From assembly GCA_005893275.1 (NCBI GenBank), contig VBOW01000040.1, forward strand, positions 4,128-54,711: a DNA stretch of 50,584 nt, in the 5' to 3' direction. The stretch is from Candidatus Eisenbacteria bacterium (GTDB lineage Bacteria; Eisenbacteria; RBG-16-71-46; SZUA-252). This document shows positions 26,371-38,047 of the stretch, in pieces (the stretch's first letter is position 1; each line of letters starts with the position of its first letter). The translations under genes were made by a program, and so were the position numbers. A model generated the notes under the pieces. It was not told the origin of the DNA. It saw only the letters and a list, made by a program, of their open reading frames with translations, and did no database searches.

Positions 26371-27299
26371 GCGCCGGCCCCTTGCTCGGCAGTCCCCACC
26401 GGAGTCGAATTCAGGAGTGTCTCCGCGAGGTGAAGCGCCGCCACGGTCTCGCGAACGTCGTGCGTGCGGAAGATTCGCGCACCCAGAACGTAGGCTGCGA
26501 CCGAGGCGCCGAGCCCCGCGGCCAGCCTGCCCTCGGCCGGCTCGCCGGTCAGCGCGCCGAGGAACGACTTGCGGGAAAGACCGACATAGACCGGGCGGCC
26601 GAGCGGCCCAAGACCCGGAATCCCGCGCAGAGCATCGACGCTCTGCTCGGGTCGCTTCGAAAACCCGATCCCCGGATCGATCGCGATCCGCTCCCGCGGG
26701 ACACCCCGCGATTCCGCGAACCGGATCCGCTCGGCGAGGAACGCGCGCACCTCGGCGGCCACGTCGGCGTAGACCTGGCGCGCGTGGATCTCCCCCGGCG
26801 CCCCGCGCGAATGCATGAGCACGAGACCCGCGCCCGCCCTCGCGACCTCATCCGCCACGGCGGGCGCGACGCCGAGTCCGCTCACGTCGTTCACGATCGA
26901 AGCCCCGCATGCGAGCGCGCGCCGGGCGACGTCCAGATGGTAGGTGTCGATCGAAACCGGCAGGGGAACGCGCGCCAGGATCGAGCGGAGGATGGGTCCA
27001 AGGCGCTCCCATTCCTCCTCGGGCCCGACCGGCACGCTGCCGGGGCGCGTGCTCTGCGCGCCGACGTCGAGCGCATCCGCTCCTTCGGAGGCCATGGCAT
27101 CCGCCCGGGCAAGCGCCGAATCGGCGCCCTGGAAGCGGCCGCCGTCGTAAAACGAGTCGGGCGTGAGGTTCAGGATGCCCACGACGCGAGGCCGGTCGGC
27201 CAGATCCCAGACGCCGGTGCGGTGGACGAAGGTTAGGGGCTCGGTCGAAGCTCGGTGCGGGAGACTGTCGGTACGCGGAGCATCGGGGCTCGGGTGCAC
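26367..27299 (-). CDS. folP: Dihydropteroate synthase
   Basis: 310 residues. It joins 6-hydroxymethyl-dihydropterin pyrophosphate with p-aminobenzoate in folate synthesis. Motifs: VVGILNLTPDSFYDGG at the first strand (metal/phosphate loop), DALDVGAQSTRPGS, VSIDTYH, IVNDVSG, LMHSRG, AIDPGIGFSK and YVGLSRKSFLG, the whole TIM-barrel set. The start GTG 27299 lies 4 bases after the ftsH stop. The ~40 residues before the conserved core are not family-typical, so a shorter protein is possible. It overlaps cdaA. Confidence 0.94.
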   Translation of the reverse strand: MHPSPDAPRTDSLPHRASTEPLTFVHRTGVWDLADRPRVVGILNLTPDSFYDGGRFQGADSALARADAMASEGADALDVGAQSTRPGSVPVGPEEEWERLGPILRSILARVPLPVSIDTYHLDVARRALACGASIVNDVSGLGVAPAVADEVARAGAGLVLMHSRGAPGEIHARQVYADVAAEVRAFLAERIRFAESRGVPRERIAIDPGIGFSKRPEQSVDALRGIPGLGPLGRPVYVGLSRKSFLGALTGEPAEGRLAAGLGASVAAYVLGARIFRTHDVRETVAALHLAETLLNSTPVGTAEQGAGA

Positions 27300-27303
27300 G
27301 GGA

Positions 27304-29442
<2,139 letters not shown>

Positions 29443-29452
29443 GCCCGATTCC

Positions 29453-30526
29453 TCAAGCTTTGGATGGCGCCTCGGCGCGCTCCGGTTCGGCCTCGCGCTT
29501 CCTCAGCACAACCGTCCCGCGCTCGCGCCGCGCCTGGATTCCCATCGGGATGTCCGCGGACCGCCCGGCATGTGACGTGAGGAGCGAGTGGAGGGCGTCG
29601 ATATGAGCCGTCGACAAATCGAGGATGTCCCCGTTCAACTCCTGCAAGACGTAGCGGAAGAGGTACTTCCGCAGAAGCTCAGGGTAGTGGAGCATCCCGG
29701 CCGCATCAAGCTCGATTTTCCCCGGACCTCGGGCGCGGATAATTCCAGGGAGCGCCCGGCGCGCCTCGGCGCTCAAATAGTCGTCCGCCTCGCGAAAAAG
29801 CGCGGCCCCCCGGAGCAGGGACTGCAGAATGGACGGGTTCATGAGCTCCCGAATACGCGGCAGGATCTCGAGCCTCAGGAAATTACGCCGGGCGTCCGGA
29901 AGAAAATTCGATGAATCGAGCCTGTGCTCCAGACCGCGGCGTTCCAGGTAATCGAGCACCTGCTCCCGCGTGGTCGTGAGGAGCGGGCGGATCAGGGTCA
30001 AGCCGTGGATCGCCCGGATCGGCCGCATCCCGGAGAGCCCCGTGAGCCCGGCGCCCCGGATCAGCCGAAGAAGCACCGTCTCGGCCTGATCGTCTGCGGT
30101 GTGGGCGACGGCCACCCGGTCCGTTCCCGCCTCCGCCGCCATCTTCCGGAGCGCCTCGTAGCGGAGCGCCCGGGCCGCCGCCTCCCTCGACTCACGGCGC
30201 TCGCGCTGCCTGAGCCCGGGCGCGACCCGTGCCGTCAGGCACCGGATGCCCAGCCGCTCCGCGGCCCGCTCGACGAACGCCGCATCCCCCTCCGATTCGT
30301 CGCCGCGGAGCCCGTGATTCACGTGCCCCGCGATGAGCCCTCCTGCCGGGATTCCCGAGCGCTCGCGGTATCCGGCTAGGAAATCGAGAAGCGCGATCGA
30401 GTCAGGACCCCCCGAGACGCCGACCACGAGGGGCGATTCCCGGGGAATGAGCCCGTGCGCGGCGATGAGGCGCTCGGCGTTGAGCTCGAGGCGCTCGTCG
30501 CGCGGATTGGGGCGGGACGCTCTCAT
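29453..30526 (-). CDS. tilS: tRNA(Ile)-lysidine synthetase
   Basis: 357 residues. It converts C34 of the CAU-anticodon isoleucine tRNA to lysidine, so that it reads AUA. The N-type ATP pyrophosphatase P-loop is [13 protein letters not shown], followed by [30 protein letters not shown], and GLSGMRPI, all diagnostic. The C-terminal part is shorter than in E. coli. ATG 30526 is the first ATG, but GTG 30559 may be the true start. A TATACT box ends 6 bases before that GTG, and there is no ribosome site for either. It is separated from the upstream tRNA by a terminator and begins the tilS-ftsH-folP-cdaA run. Confidence 0.92.
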   Translation of the reverse strand: MRASRPNPRDERLELNAERLIAAHGLIPRESPLVVGVSGGPDSIALLDFLAGYRERSGIPAGGLIAGHVNHGLRGDESEGDAAFVERAAERLGIRCLTARVAPGLRQRERRESREAAARALRYEALRKMAAEAGTDRVAVAHTADDQAETVLLRLIRGAGLTGLSGMRPIRAIHGLTLIRPLLTTTREQVLDYLERRGLEHRLDSSNFLPDARRNFLRLEILPRIRELMNPSILQSLLRGAALFREADDYLSAEARRALPGIIRARGPGKIELDAAGMLHYPELLRKYLFRYVLQELNGDILDLSTAHIDALHSLLTSHAGRSADIPMGIQARRERGTVVLRKREAEPERAEAPSKA

Positions 30527-30565
30527 GCCCCGGGGCGGTCGTGTCGAGGAGGGAGTCACCCCCCC

Positions 30566-30571
30566 AGTATA
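30566..30571 (-). promoter_or_regulatory. -10 box upstream of tilS
   Basis: TATACT on the minus strand, six bases before GTG 30559, with no clear -35. If used, it gives a leaderless tilS message starting at GTG. Confidence 0.35.
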
Positions 30572-30584
30572 GAGGGGAGAGCGC

Positions 30585-30610
30585 AAAAAGCGCGGGGCAA
30601 AGCCCCGCGC
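30585..30610 (-). terminator. Intrinsic terminator of the tRNA gene
   Basis: Minus strand: GCGCGGGGC-TTT-GCCCCGCGC-TTTTT. A 9-base perfect stem with a three-base loop and T run, 13 bases after the tRNA CCA end. Confidence 0.9.
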
Positions 30611-30622
30611 CTCGGCGCAACA

Positions 30623-30698
30623 TGGTGGCGGCGCAGGGATTCGAACCCCGGACCAAGGGATTATGATTCCCCTGCTCTACCAGCTGAGCTACACCGCC
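30623..30698 (-). tRNA. tRNA with CAT anticodon (elongator Met, or Ile2)
   Basis: 76 bases with encoded CCA. Acceptor GGCGGTG pairs with CGCCGCC (one G-T). The D arm is GCTC/GAGC, the anticodon stem GGGGA/TCCCT with loop ATCATAA (anticodon CAT), the variable loop TGGTC, and the T arm CGGGG-TTCGAAT-CCCTG. G1-C72 pairing excludes the initiator tRNA. The GGCGGTG acceptor resembles elongator Met tRNAs, while the GAGCAGG…CTTGGTC region resembles tRNA-Ile2, the substrate of the neighbouring TilS, so identity is left open. Base 32 is A, where C or T is usual. Confidence 0.93.
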
Positions 30699-30749
30699 AG
30701 CGAGACGAGGATCGTAGTCACACGACCCCGCGGTGTCAAGGCGGGCCGG

Positions 30750-30779
30750 TTGACATAAGGGGATGCGGGTTCGTATACT
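30750..30779 (+). promoter_or_regulatory. Promoter of the outer-membrane protein gene
   Basis: TTGACA (30750-30755), an 18-base spacer and TATACT (30774-30779). The leader to ATG 30846 is about 60 bases. It lies divergent to the tRNA gene. Confidence 0.65.
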
Positions 30780-30845
30780 AGCCAACTACCATTCAGGGCC
30801 GGCTCCACCGGCGCACCGGCGCCTTCAGGGAGATCTCCAAACGTC

Positions 30846-33019
<2,174 letters not shown>

Positions 33020-33020
33020 G

Positions 33021-33102
33021 GGGATGCGAGGTTTCCCCCTCGGGCTCAAAGCAACGACCAGAGCCCTCGGGAGAAACCTCGCATCCCTCGCAGAGCCCGA
33101 GG
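33021..33102. repeat. Large imperfect inverted repeat with a competing third arm
   Basis: Arms 33021-33047 and 33061-33087 (27 bases each, 24 paired) surround a 13-base loop. The outer part, GGGATGCGAGGTTTC, is perfect. A third segment, GAGCCCGAGG (33093-33102), is also perfectly complementary to CCTCGGGCTC (33038-33047) in the left arm, so two alternative folds are possible. No T tract follows. It lies directly behind guaB. Confidence 0.7.
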
Positions 33103-33136
33103 CGGATACCTCTCTTCCCCTGTCGAAACCCCCCAA

Positions 33137-33239
33137 AACGCGGCGCCCCGCCGGGGGAGCGGGGCGTGGGATTCGAGCCGCGTTGTTCTAGGGGTGCGTG
33201 CCCTCCGGGGGTGAAGCAGTCGGGGGACGGAGGGCACGC
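33137..33239. repeat. Nested and adjacent hairpins in the guaB downstream spacer
   Basis: Outer arms AACGCGGC/GCCGCGTT (33137-33144, 33177-33184) enclose an inner perfect stem CGCCCCGC/GCGGGGCG (33144-33151, 33159-33166). They are followed by a 12-base perfect stem GCGTGCCCTCCG/CGGAGGGCACGC (33196-33207, 33228-33239). Together with the element before it, nearly all of the spacer can fold. Confidence 0.65.
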
Positions 33240-33257
33240 GGGGGACCTGGGCGCCCG

Positions 33258-34037
33258 CTAGGGACCTCCCGCGGGCAACGAAAAGTGGAAGTCGGGCACG
33301 AGCTGACGGATCTCGCGAGCCAGCCCGCGCATTTGATCCAGGAGCTTCCGCTCGCCGGTTCGCTTCCATTCCGAGTAGGCATCGAGCAAGAGATCCTGCA
33401 TCTCCCGAAGGGATTGCTCCCTCGCGTCCTCGTCGACCTTGCGCTCGAGCCGAATGACTTGCGCCTTACGGAACCGCTTCGAGACGCTCCAGTACTCGCC
33501 CTTCATATGCGAGAGGAGCTTGTGGTAGCGCTCCAGGCCGAGCGTCAGCTTCTCCAGCACGGCCGCGATCGTTTCAGCCGGATTCTCGAGCAGCTCTCCA
33601 TACGTATACGTGAAGTGATACCAGTTCGGGCTCCGCCCCACGTCCGCTTCCTCGCCGGGGAGCATCCCGTCGCGGCGGCTCGGCACGTTCGGCCCGTGGT
33701 GCTCGAAGATGCCGACGGAAATCAGCAGGAGGTCCTCGGGGGTGCGAAGGATCAGGTATTTGAGGGCCCCGCGATTCGAGTTGGCCAAACGCCGCCAGGC
33801 CCCGATGTCGTACCGCGAGAGAAGCCGCGTGCGCTCCGACGGCAGCGGCACCTGCGCCTCGAACTGGTCGCGCAGCGTGCTCAGGTAAGCGTCCACATCT
33901 TCCTGCGGAAGCGGATCACCGTTCTGCGGCGTGCCCTCCGCTTTCGTGAGGAGGAGGCAGTTCATCGTGAAGTAGAGCGTCGGCTGCAGCTTCCTTTGCC
34001 CAGCTTTGGTTGCGAGATACTTTCGCGCTGCCGACAT
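33258..34037 (-). CDS. Protein of unknown function
   Basis: 259 residues from ATG 34037, chosen for AAGGAG at 34050-34045 seven bases upstream; the open frame continues to 34133 without a ribosome site. I do not recognise the family. It is soluble, with no signal peptide or membrane segment. The N-terminal half contains MSAARKYLATKAGQRKLQPTL and LTKAEGTPQNGDPLPQED; the middle has LKYLILRTPEDLLLISVGIFE and WYHFTYTYGELLENP. The C-terminal ~90 residues are strongly charged helices (RLERKVDEDAREQSLREMQ), perhaps coiled coil. It stands alone, convergent with guaB across a hairpin-rich spacer. The distribution of charges and good codon use argue for a real gene. Confidence 0.75.
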   Translation of the reverse strand: MSAARKYLATKAGQRKLQPTLYFTMNCLLLTKAEGTPQNGDPLPQEDVDAYLSTLRDQFEAQVPLPSERTRLLSRYDIGAWRRLANSNRGALKYLILRTPEDLLLISVGIFEHHGPNVPSRRDGMLPGEEADVGRSPNWYHFTYTYGELLENPAETIAAVLEKLTLGLERYHKLLSHMKGEYWSVSKRFRKAQVIRLERKVDEDAREQSLREMQDLLLDAYSEWKRTGERKLLDQMRGLAREIRQLVPDFHFSLPAGGP

Positions 34038-34441
34038 GGCCCCACTCCTTGATAAGAACGGCATCCATTCCCCGTACCCAGTCTTCTCCACATGCCAATC
34101 CAGTGCATCTGCATCCCCCGTGCCGCCCCGCATGGGCCGCGGCTCCGCGCGGGGCTAACTCGCGCGGCGGTATGGCGATCGACCCAAGTGAGATCTCACG
34201 CGACATCGGCGGCCCTAGTGCCGATTGGTCGCTGTATGGCTTGAAGGAACCGCGGAAAAGGGCGGAAGCACCCACTTCATACGCAATGCCGATAATGCGT
34301 TTTGCTGTTCTACAAGCTTTTTGCAATGAGCGGACGCGGCGCAGGCCGCATGTGGCGAGGAATGGCCTCAGGGAGACGTCGGGGAGGACACCCAATGTGC
34401 GAACGTAGGCAGGCTTGCAGGCAGGAATTGCGGGCCGCCCG
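34038..34441. other. 404-base divergent spacer upstream of the sigma-54 promoter
   Basis: No gene is seen. It holds the leader of the minus-strand unknown gene and a 12-base perfect palindrome GTGAGATCTCAC (34188-34199), about 250 bases upstream of the sigma-54 promoter. That is a plausible but unproven position for an enhancer-binding protein or other regulator. A 6-base hairpin (ATCGGC/GCCGAT, near 34205-34225) follows. The region 34260-34330 is locally more AT-rich. Confidence 0.45.
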
Positions 34442-34457
34442 TGGCACGCTATTTGCG
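34442..34457 (+). promoter_or_regulatory. Sigma-54 (-24/-12) promoter
   Basis: TGGCACG-CTAT-TTGCG. The invariant GG (34443-34444) and GC (34455-34456) are exactly 10 bases apart, and the match to TGGCACG-N4-TTGC is complete. The predicted start near 34468 leaves ~50 bases to the first gene. It needs RpoN and an AAA+ activator, neither of which is in the window. Confidence 0.8.
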
Positions 34458-34519
34458 ATTCATTCCGACTTCGCGATCAGAGCCGCATCGACGCGGCAGC
34501 GAACCGAAGAGGGGTCGAC

Positions 34520-35008
34520 GTGAACATGAACCTCGGCACGAGAGGCGCGCTCACCTTCCGGCTCGGGGACTTCTGCTTTGCCGTCCGTGTCGAGGAGGCG
34601 GGCGGGATTCTCGACGCCGAGCGTCTCGCGCACTTGCCGTGCGTCGCCGAGCCGATCGCGGGGGTCGCCGCGTTTCGCGGCGAAATGGTCCCGGTCGTCG
34701 ACCTCGCCGCCTATCTCGGCATTGAGACCCACGGCCTCCCCGGCCACCGGTACGCGCTCGTGCTCGCGCGCGGGATGGACCGCTTCGCTCTGCTCATTCC
34801 AGAGATCCCAAAGCTCGTTCCCGGCCGGGACCTCCGTGAAGCGCCCGCTTCCGCGGTCGATCCCGAATTGGGCGAGCTCTTCGAGTCGGAGCTGGAGACG
34901 GACCAGGATCACTTCCATTGCCTTAACTACTGGAAGATTTTCGAGACGATGATTCCGCCCGCCGGCGCGGCGGGCCCGGGTCGACCTTCCAGGGAAGGGG
35001 GGAAATAG
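34520..35008 (+). CDS. CheW-like coupling protein
   Basis: 162 residues. A single CheW-like domain: LTFRLGDFCFAVRVEEAGGIL (first strands), LPCVAEPIAGVAAFRGEMVPVVDLAAYLG (the typical 'G…RG…VPV(V/I)DL' core) and RYALVLARG…FALLIPEI. CheW bridges receptors and CheA in chemosensory arrays. The C-terminal ~40 residues (FESELETDQDHFHCLNYWKIF) are a tail. The start is GTG 34520, with AGAGGGG just upstream; ATG 34526 is nearly as likely. It is the first gene after the sigma-54 promoter and lies two bases before the MCP-like gene. Confidence 0.85.
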   Translation: MNMNLGTRGALTFRLGDFCFAVRVEEAGGILDAERLAHLPCVAEPIAGVAAFRGEMVPVVDLAAYLGIETHGLPGHRYALVLARGMDRFALLIPEIPKLVPGRDLREAPASAVDPELGELFESELETDQDHFHCLNYWKIFETMIPPAGAAGPGRPSREGGK

Positions 35009-35010
35009 AG

Positions 35011-36345
35011 ATGCAAGGGCGGAGGGATGAGGACGTTCGCCGCGTGGAGACTCCCAAGCCCCCGGCGGTTCTCATCACGTTCGTCGCGGCCCTCCTGGCC
35101 GGGGCCGCCGGGATCATTCTCTCGGGTCTTGCCGCCTGGGTCTGGGTCGGAGCGATCACCTGCGGGGGGGCATACCTCGCCTCGAAAGCGTCGAGGGGGG
35201 TGAAGAGCGAGGGCCCCATCAAGGCACGACGACTCCTCCTGATGCTCGACCGCGGCGGTTCCACCGAGACCAAGGGCCCCCCGCCCGAGTTCACGGAGGA
35301 GTGGGGGACGCTCTACGACCGCCTGAACAAGATCGCCTCCGAGGCACGCACCAACGCGACCGCGCTGGCCGACTTGGAGCGGTTCCGCCAGCAGGCGGAC
35401 CTCGCCGCATCCATCCTTCGGGACGACAAGGACCCGCTGACCGAGGCGCCCGAGCTGCGCGTGGGACCGCTGCAGTCCCTGCTCGAAAGCGTCAAGAGCG
35501 TGGCCGGGGCCCCGGTCGTGAGCCGCCTCCCCTTCGGCGAGGAGGAGCTGATCGGCGCCGACGGGGAGGGGCTTCCCCCGACGTGGCCCAAATCGGCCCC
35601 CGGGTCGCCGCCGCAAGGATCGGCGATCCCGGGCGAGGTCGAGAATGGGCTCCGGCATCTCGTCCGGGACCTCGAAGGGCTGGCGGCCTCGCTCGCGGGA
35701 GAAGGGCGCAGGCCGTCTGCGCCGGCGGGTGAGAACGCGGATCTGAGGAGTCCCGCCCAGCTCGTCGACGCCGTGGTGCTCACCGCGGCGGACGGGATCG
35801 AGGACCTCGCGGCGGGGCTCATGCGGGCGAACGAGCTTGCTCTGGTCGCCGAGCGCGTGACCAATCGCGCGACCCTGCTCGCGTTGAACGCGGCGCTCGA
35901 GGCGACCCGCTCCGGGAGCGAAGCCTTCGCCGCGATCGCCGAAGAGACCCGGCGACTTGCCGAGTTCGCGCGCGAGGCAACCGACACCATTTCACGCCTG
36001 TCCTCGGAAATCGAGTACAAGGTCGGCGAAACCATCACCGCGATCCATGCGACGAGCGAGGACGCGAAGACCTCCCTGGCCGAGATGTCCGGAGCGGCCA
36101 CGCCCGTCCCGGCCTCGGCGCGAAGTGCGCGCGTCCAAGTCGGGAAACTGCTCGATCGGGCCCACGGGCTCCTGCACAGGCTCGGCGCGTCCCCCCCTCC
36201 CGAGCCGACCGGAGGGGACCCCGCAGCCAATCGGAATTCGGCGCAGGATGTCGTGGAGAACGATCCTCCACCGGCCGACAACTTGCCTGCGGAGGGAATC
36301 TTGCTGATCGAAGGGCTGAAACCCGGGGCCCACCTCGAGAGCTGA
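35011..36345 (+). CDS. Short membrane-anchored MCP-like protein
   Basis: 444 residues. Two membrane helices occupy ~17-60 with almost no external loop between them, so it has no periplasmic sensor domain. A variable, Pro/Gly-rich cytoplasmic stretch (~60-245) follows. The chemoreceptor signalling tip is at ~281-320: ERVTNRATLLALNAALEATRSG then EAFAAIAEETRRLAEFAREATD. It aligns with the conserved NLLALNAAIEAARAGE…FAVVAEEVRKLA hairpin that binds CheW and CheA. The helical arms on either side are much shorter than in ordinary receptors, and no methylation repeats are obvious. The C-terminal ~70 residues are disordered-looking. It probably reads a membrane or cytoplasmic cue. Confidence 0.85.
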   Translation: MQGRRDEDVRRVETPKPPAVLITFVAALLAGAAGIILSGLAAWVWVGAITCGGAYLASKASRGVKSEGPIKARRLLLMLDRGGSTETKGPPPEFTEEWGTLYDRLNKIASEARTNATALADLERFRQQADLAASILRDDKDPLTEAPELRVGPLQSLLESVKSVAGAPVVSRLPFGEEELIGADGEGLPPTWPKSAPGSPPQGSAIPGEVENGLRHLVRDLEGLAASLAGEGRRPSAPAGENADLRSPAQLVDAVVLTAADGIEDLAAGLMRANELALVAERVTNRATLLALNAALEATRSGSEAFAAIAEETRRLAEFAREATDTISRLSSEIEYKVGETITAIHATSEDAKTSLAEMSGAATPVPASARSARVQVGKLLDRAHGLLHRLGASPPPEPTGGDPAANRNSAQDVVENDPPPADNLPAEGILLIEGLKPGAHLES

Positions 36346-36373
36346 CCCCTCGCCCGGGCCATCGAGAGGCAGC

Positions 36374-38047
36374 ATGAGAACCGCCGCGTCCGAATATCTA
36401 AGCCAAACCCAAATCATGTCGCGCCTGGGGGCGACCTTCGGCGCGCTCATCCACGAGCAAGTCGCGGCCGTCCGCCGTTTCCTGGACGACGAGACCAATT
36501 ACGATTCGAGCGAGCTCCTGCCGATCGCCGAGCTGGCCGTACGGCTCGTGGAGCGAAGCGCCGAATGGCTTGAGGTCAGCGAGATCGCGAGTCTCGCCCT
36601 CGAGATGAGGGAAGCGCTGGCGCAATTGGGCCAGCTCCGCCCGACCGACCGCCAGGATGTGATCACCCAGTGCCGCGTCGCGCTGGAGGCCGAGGAGCGC
36701 CTGGTCGACCGGCTGCGGGCCGATGGGTTCACGGCTCTGGTCGACCACGCCGGGATCGTGAGCGATGCCCTGGACGGGCTACGCGCGAATTTGAAGCAGG
36801 CGCGCGCGCAGGAGCTCAACTCGGCGCGCGGCATGATCGACGACGCCACGCCGGATGTCGGCAGCCAGGAAAACCTCCTCGCGCTCACCTTCGAGATCAA
36901 GAACTCGCTCATTCACCAGAATGAACGAATCGGGTCGATGAGCGAGACCGTCGGCGAGGCGTTGGCCGCCGCGCATTCGGCGCTGACGGAGTGGGACACC
37001 GTTCAAAAGGCGGTCGAGCGCCAGCGGATGTCGCCGGGAAAGAAAACGGGCCACGGTCCGAGCCCCTTGGAGGGGAGGTCCCTGACCATCAACCAGCTTC
37101 TGCAAGACACGGCGTCGGGGCTGCGCGCCGTCTCTCACGAGCTGAACCAGCTCCTGGGCCTCCAGTACTCGCTCGAACGAAGGGCGCGGGATCTGGACGA
37201 GCACCTCCTTTGGGAGTTCCTGGATCCCCTCGACCGGTATCTCGACGACATGTACACCGCCGCCCATTGTGGGAGCCGCGGCCAGCGCATGGGCCTTTCG
37301 ATTCAGACCGGAGGGGTCGGTTTCGAGCCCGAGATCGGGGCGATCCTGCTCCCGCTCGTGCTGCGCCTCCTCGAGTCCATGCAGCCCCTGACCGACGCGG
37401 GTGAGACGCTCGAGATTCGGATCACCGCCGCCCGGGAAGGGCTCGAGGCGAGACTCCAGATTGAGGGACCCGTCACGCTCGATCTGGAGCCGGTCCGACT
37501 CCTCGAAAATGCTCTGGAGAGTTTGGGCGGGTTTGCGTCGTTGAACGAGTCCCCCGGCGTGGGGTCCACGCTCAGGCTCCAGTTCCCCATGGCGCGGTCG
37601 CTCCGGAGCTTCCTGATCGTGGAGGCGGGGGGGCAGCGAATCGCGCTCCCGTGGAGCGCGATCGAGCGAATCTATTCGAGCGACGCGGATCCGGCCTGGA
37701 CATCGGCCGCCAACCCCGGTCGGATCTACTCGCTCGCGGCGCTCTTCGGCCGGGATCCCGTCCGGGGGTCCGAGGCGACCCCGCCGACCCAGTCATCGGG
37801 CTCCCGCGCCGCGACGGGCGGCGAGGGGCACCCGCTGGCCGTGCTTCGGTCCGGGAGCGGTTCGGCGGTCGTCAGCTTCGACCGGCTTGTATGGCGCGAG
37901 AACGCCCGGCTGAAGCCCCTTCCTCCGAGGCTCTTTCCCGTCGAGGAGGTCCTCGGAGGCATCATGACCCCCGATTCGGGCATCACGCTCGTGCTGAGTC
38001 CGGGCGCGCTCTTGAAGCGCGCCCGCATGGAAGGCGGGGCCTCGTGA
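36374..38047 (+). CDS. CheA-like protein with apparently inactive kinase (pseudo-CheA)
   Basis: 557 residues, soluble. The C-terminal 150 residues are a CheA-type regulatory (CheW-like) domain: LRSFLIVEAGGQRIALPWSAIERI at ~410-432. It is directly preceded by the end of a histidine-kinase ATPase domain (LESLGGFASLNESPGVGSTLRLQFPMA, G2 box and last strand), so the CheA architecture is clear. Earlier elements are eroded: where CheA has the N-box (LxxNAxDHG) this has LLPLVLRLLESMQPL (~325-339), and the G1 box DxGxG is EGPVTLD. The N-terminal helices (~50-115) resemble an HPt domain with Arg57 where the phospho-His should be. By eye it can neither bind ATP normally nor accept phosphate. The stop overlaps the next gene's GTG. 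Confidence 0.78.
   Translation: MRTAASEYLSQTQIMSRLGATFGALIHEQVAAVRRFLDDETNYDSSELLPIAELAVRLVERSAEWLEVSEIASLALEMREALAQLGQLRPTDRQDVITQCRVALEAEERLVDRLRADGFTALVDHAGIVSDALDGLRANLKQARAQELNSARGMIDDATPDVGSQENLLALTFEIKNSLIHQNERIGSMSETVGEALAAAHSALTEWDTVQKAVERQRMSPGKKTGHGPSPLEGRSLTINQLLQDTASGLRAVSHELNQLLGLQYSLERRARDLDEHLLWEFLDPLDRYLDDMYTAAHCGSRGQRMGLSIQTGGVGFEPEIGAILLPLVLRLLESMQPLTDAGETLEIRITAAREGLEARLQIEGPVTLDLEPVRLLENALESLGGFASLNESPGVGSTLRLQFPMARSLRSFLIVEAGGQRIALPWSAIERIYSSDADPAWTSAANPGRIYSLAALFGRDPVRGSEATPPTQSSGSRAATGGEGHPLAVLRSGSGSAVVSFDRLVWRENARLKPLPPRLFPVEEVLGGIMTPDSGITLVLSPGALLKRARMEGGAS

Noticed and set aside
30527-30586. TTG 30586 as the tilS start
   Set aside because: It lies inside the T run of the tRNA terminator, upstream of the likely tilS -10 box.
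34395-34440. A second sigma-54-like site in the GGCAGGCTTGCAGGCAGG stretch
   Set aside because: The distance between GG and GC is wrong (not 10 bases).
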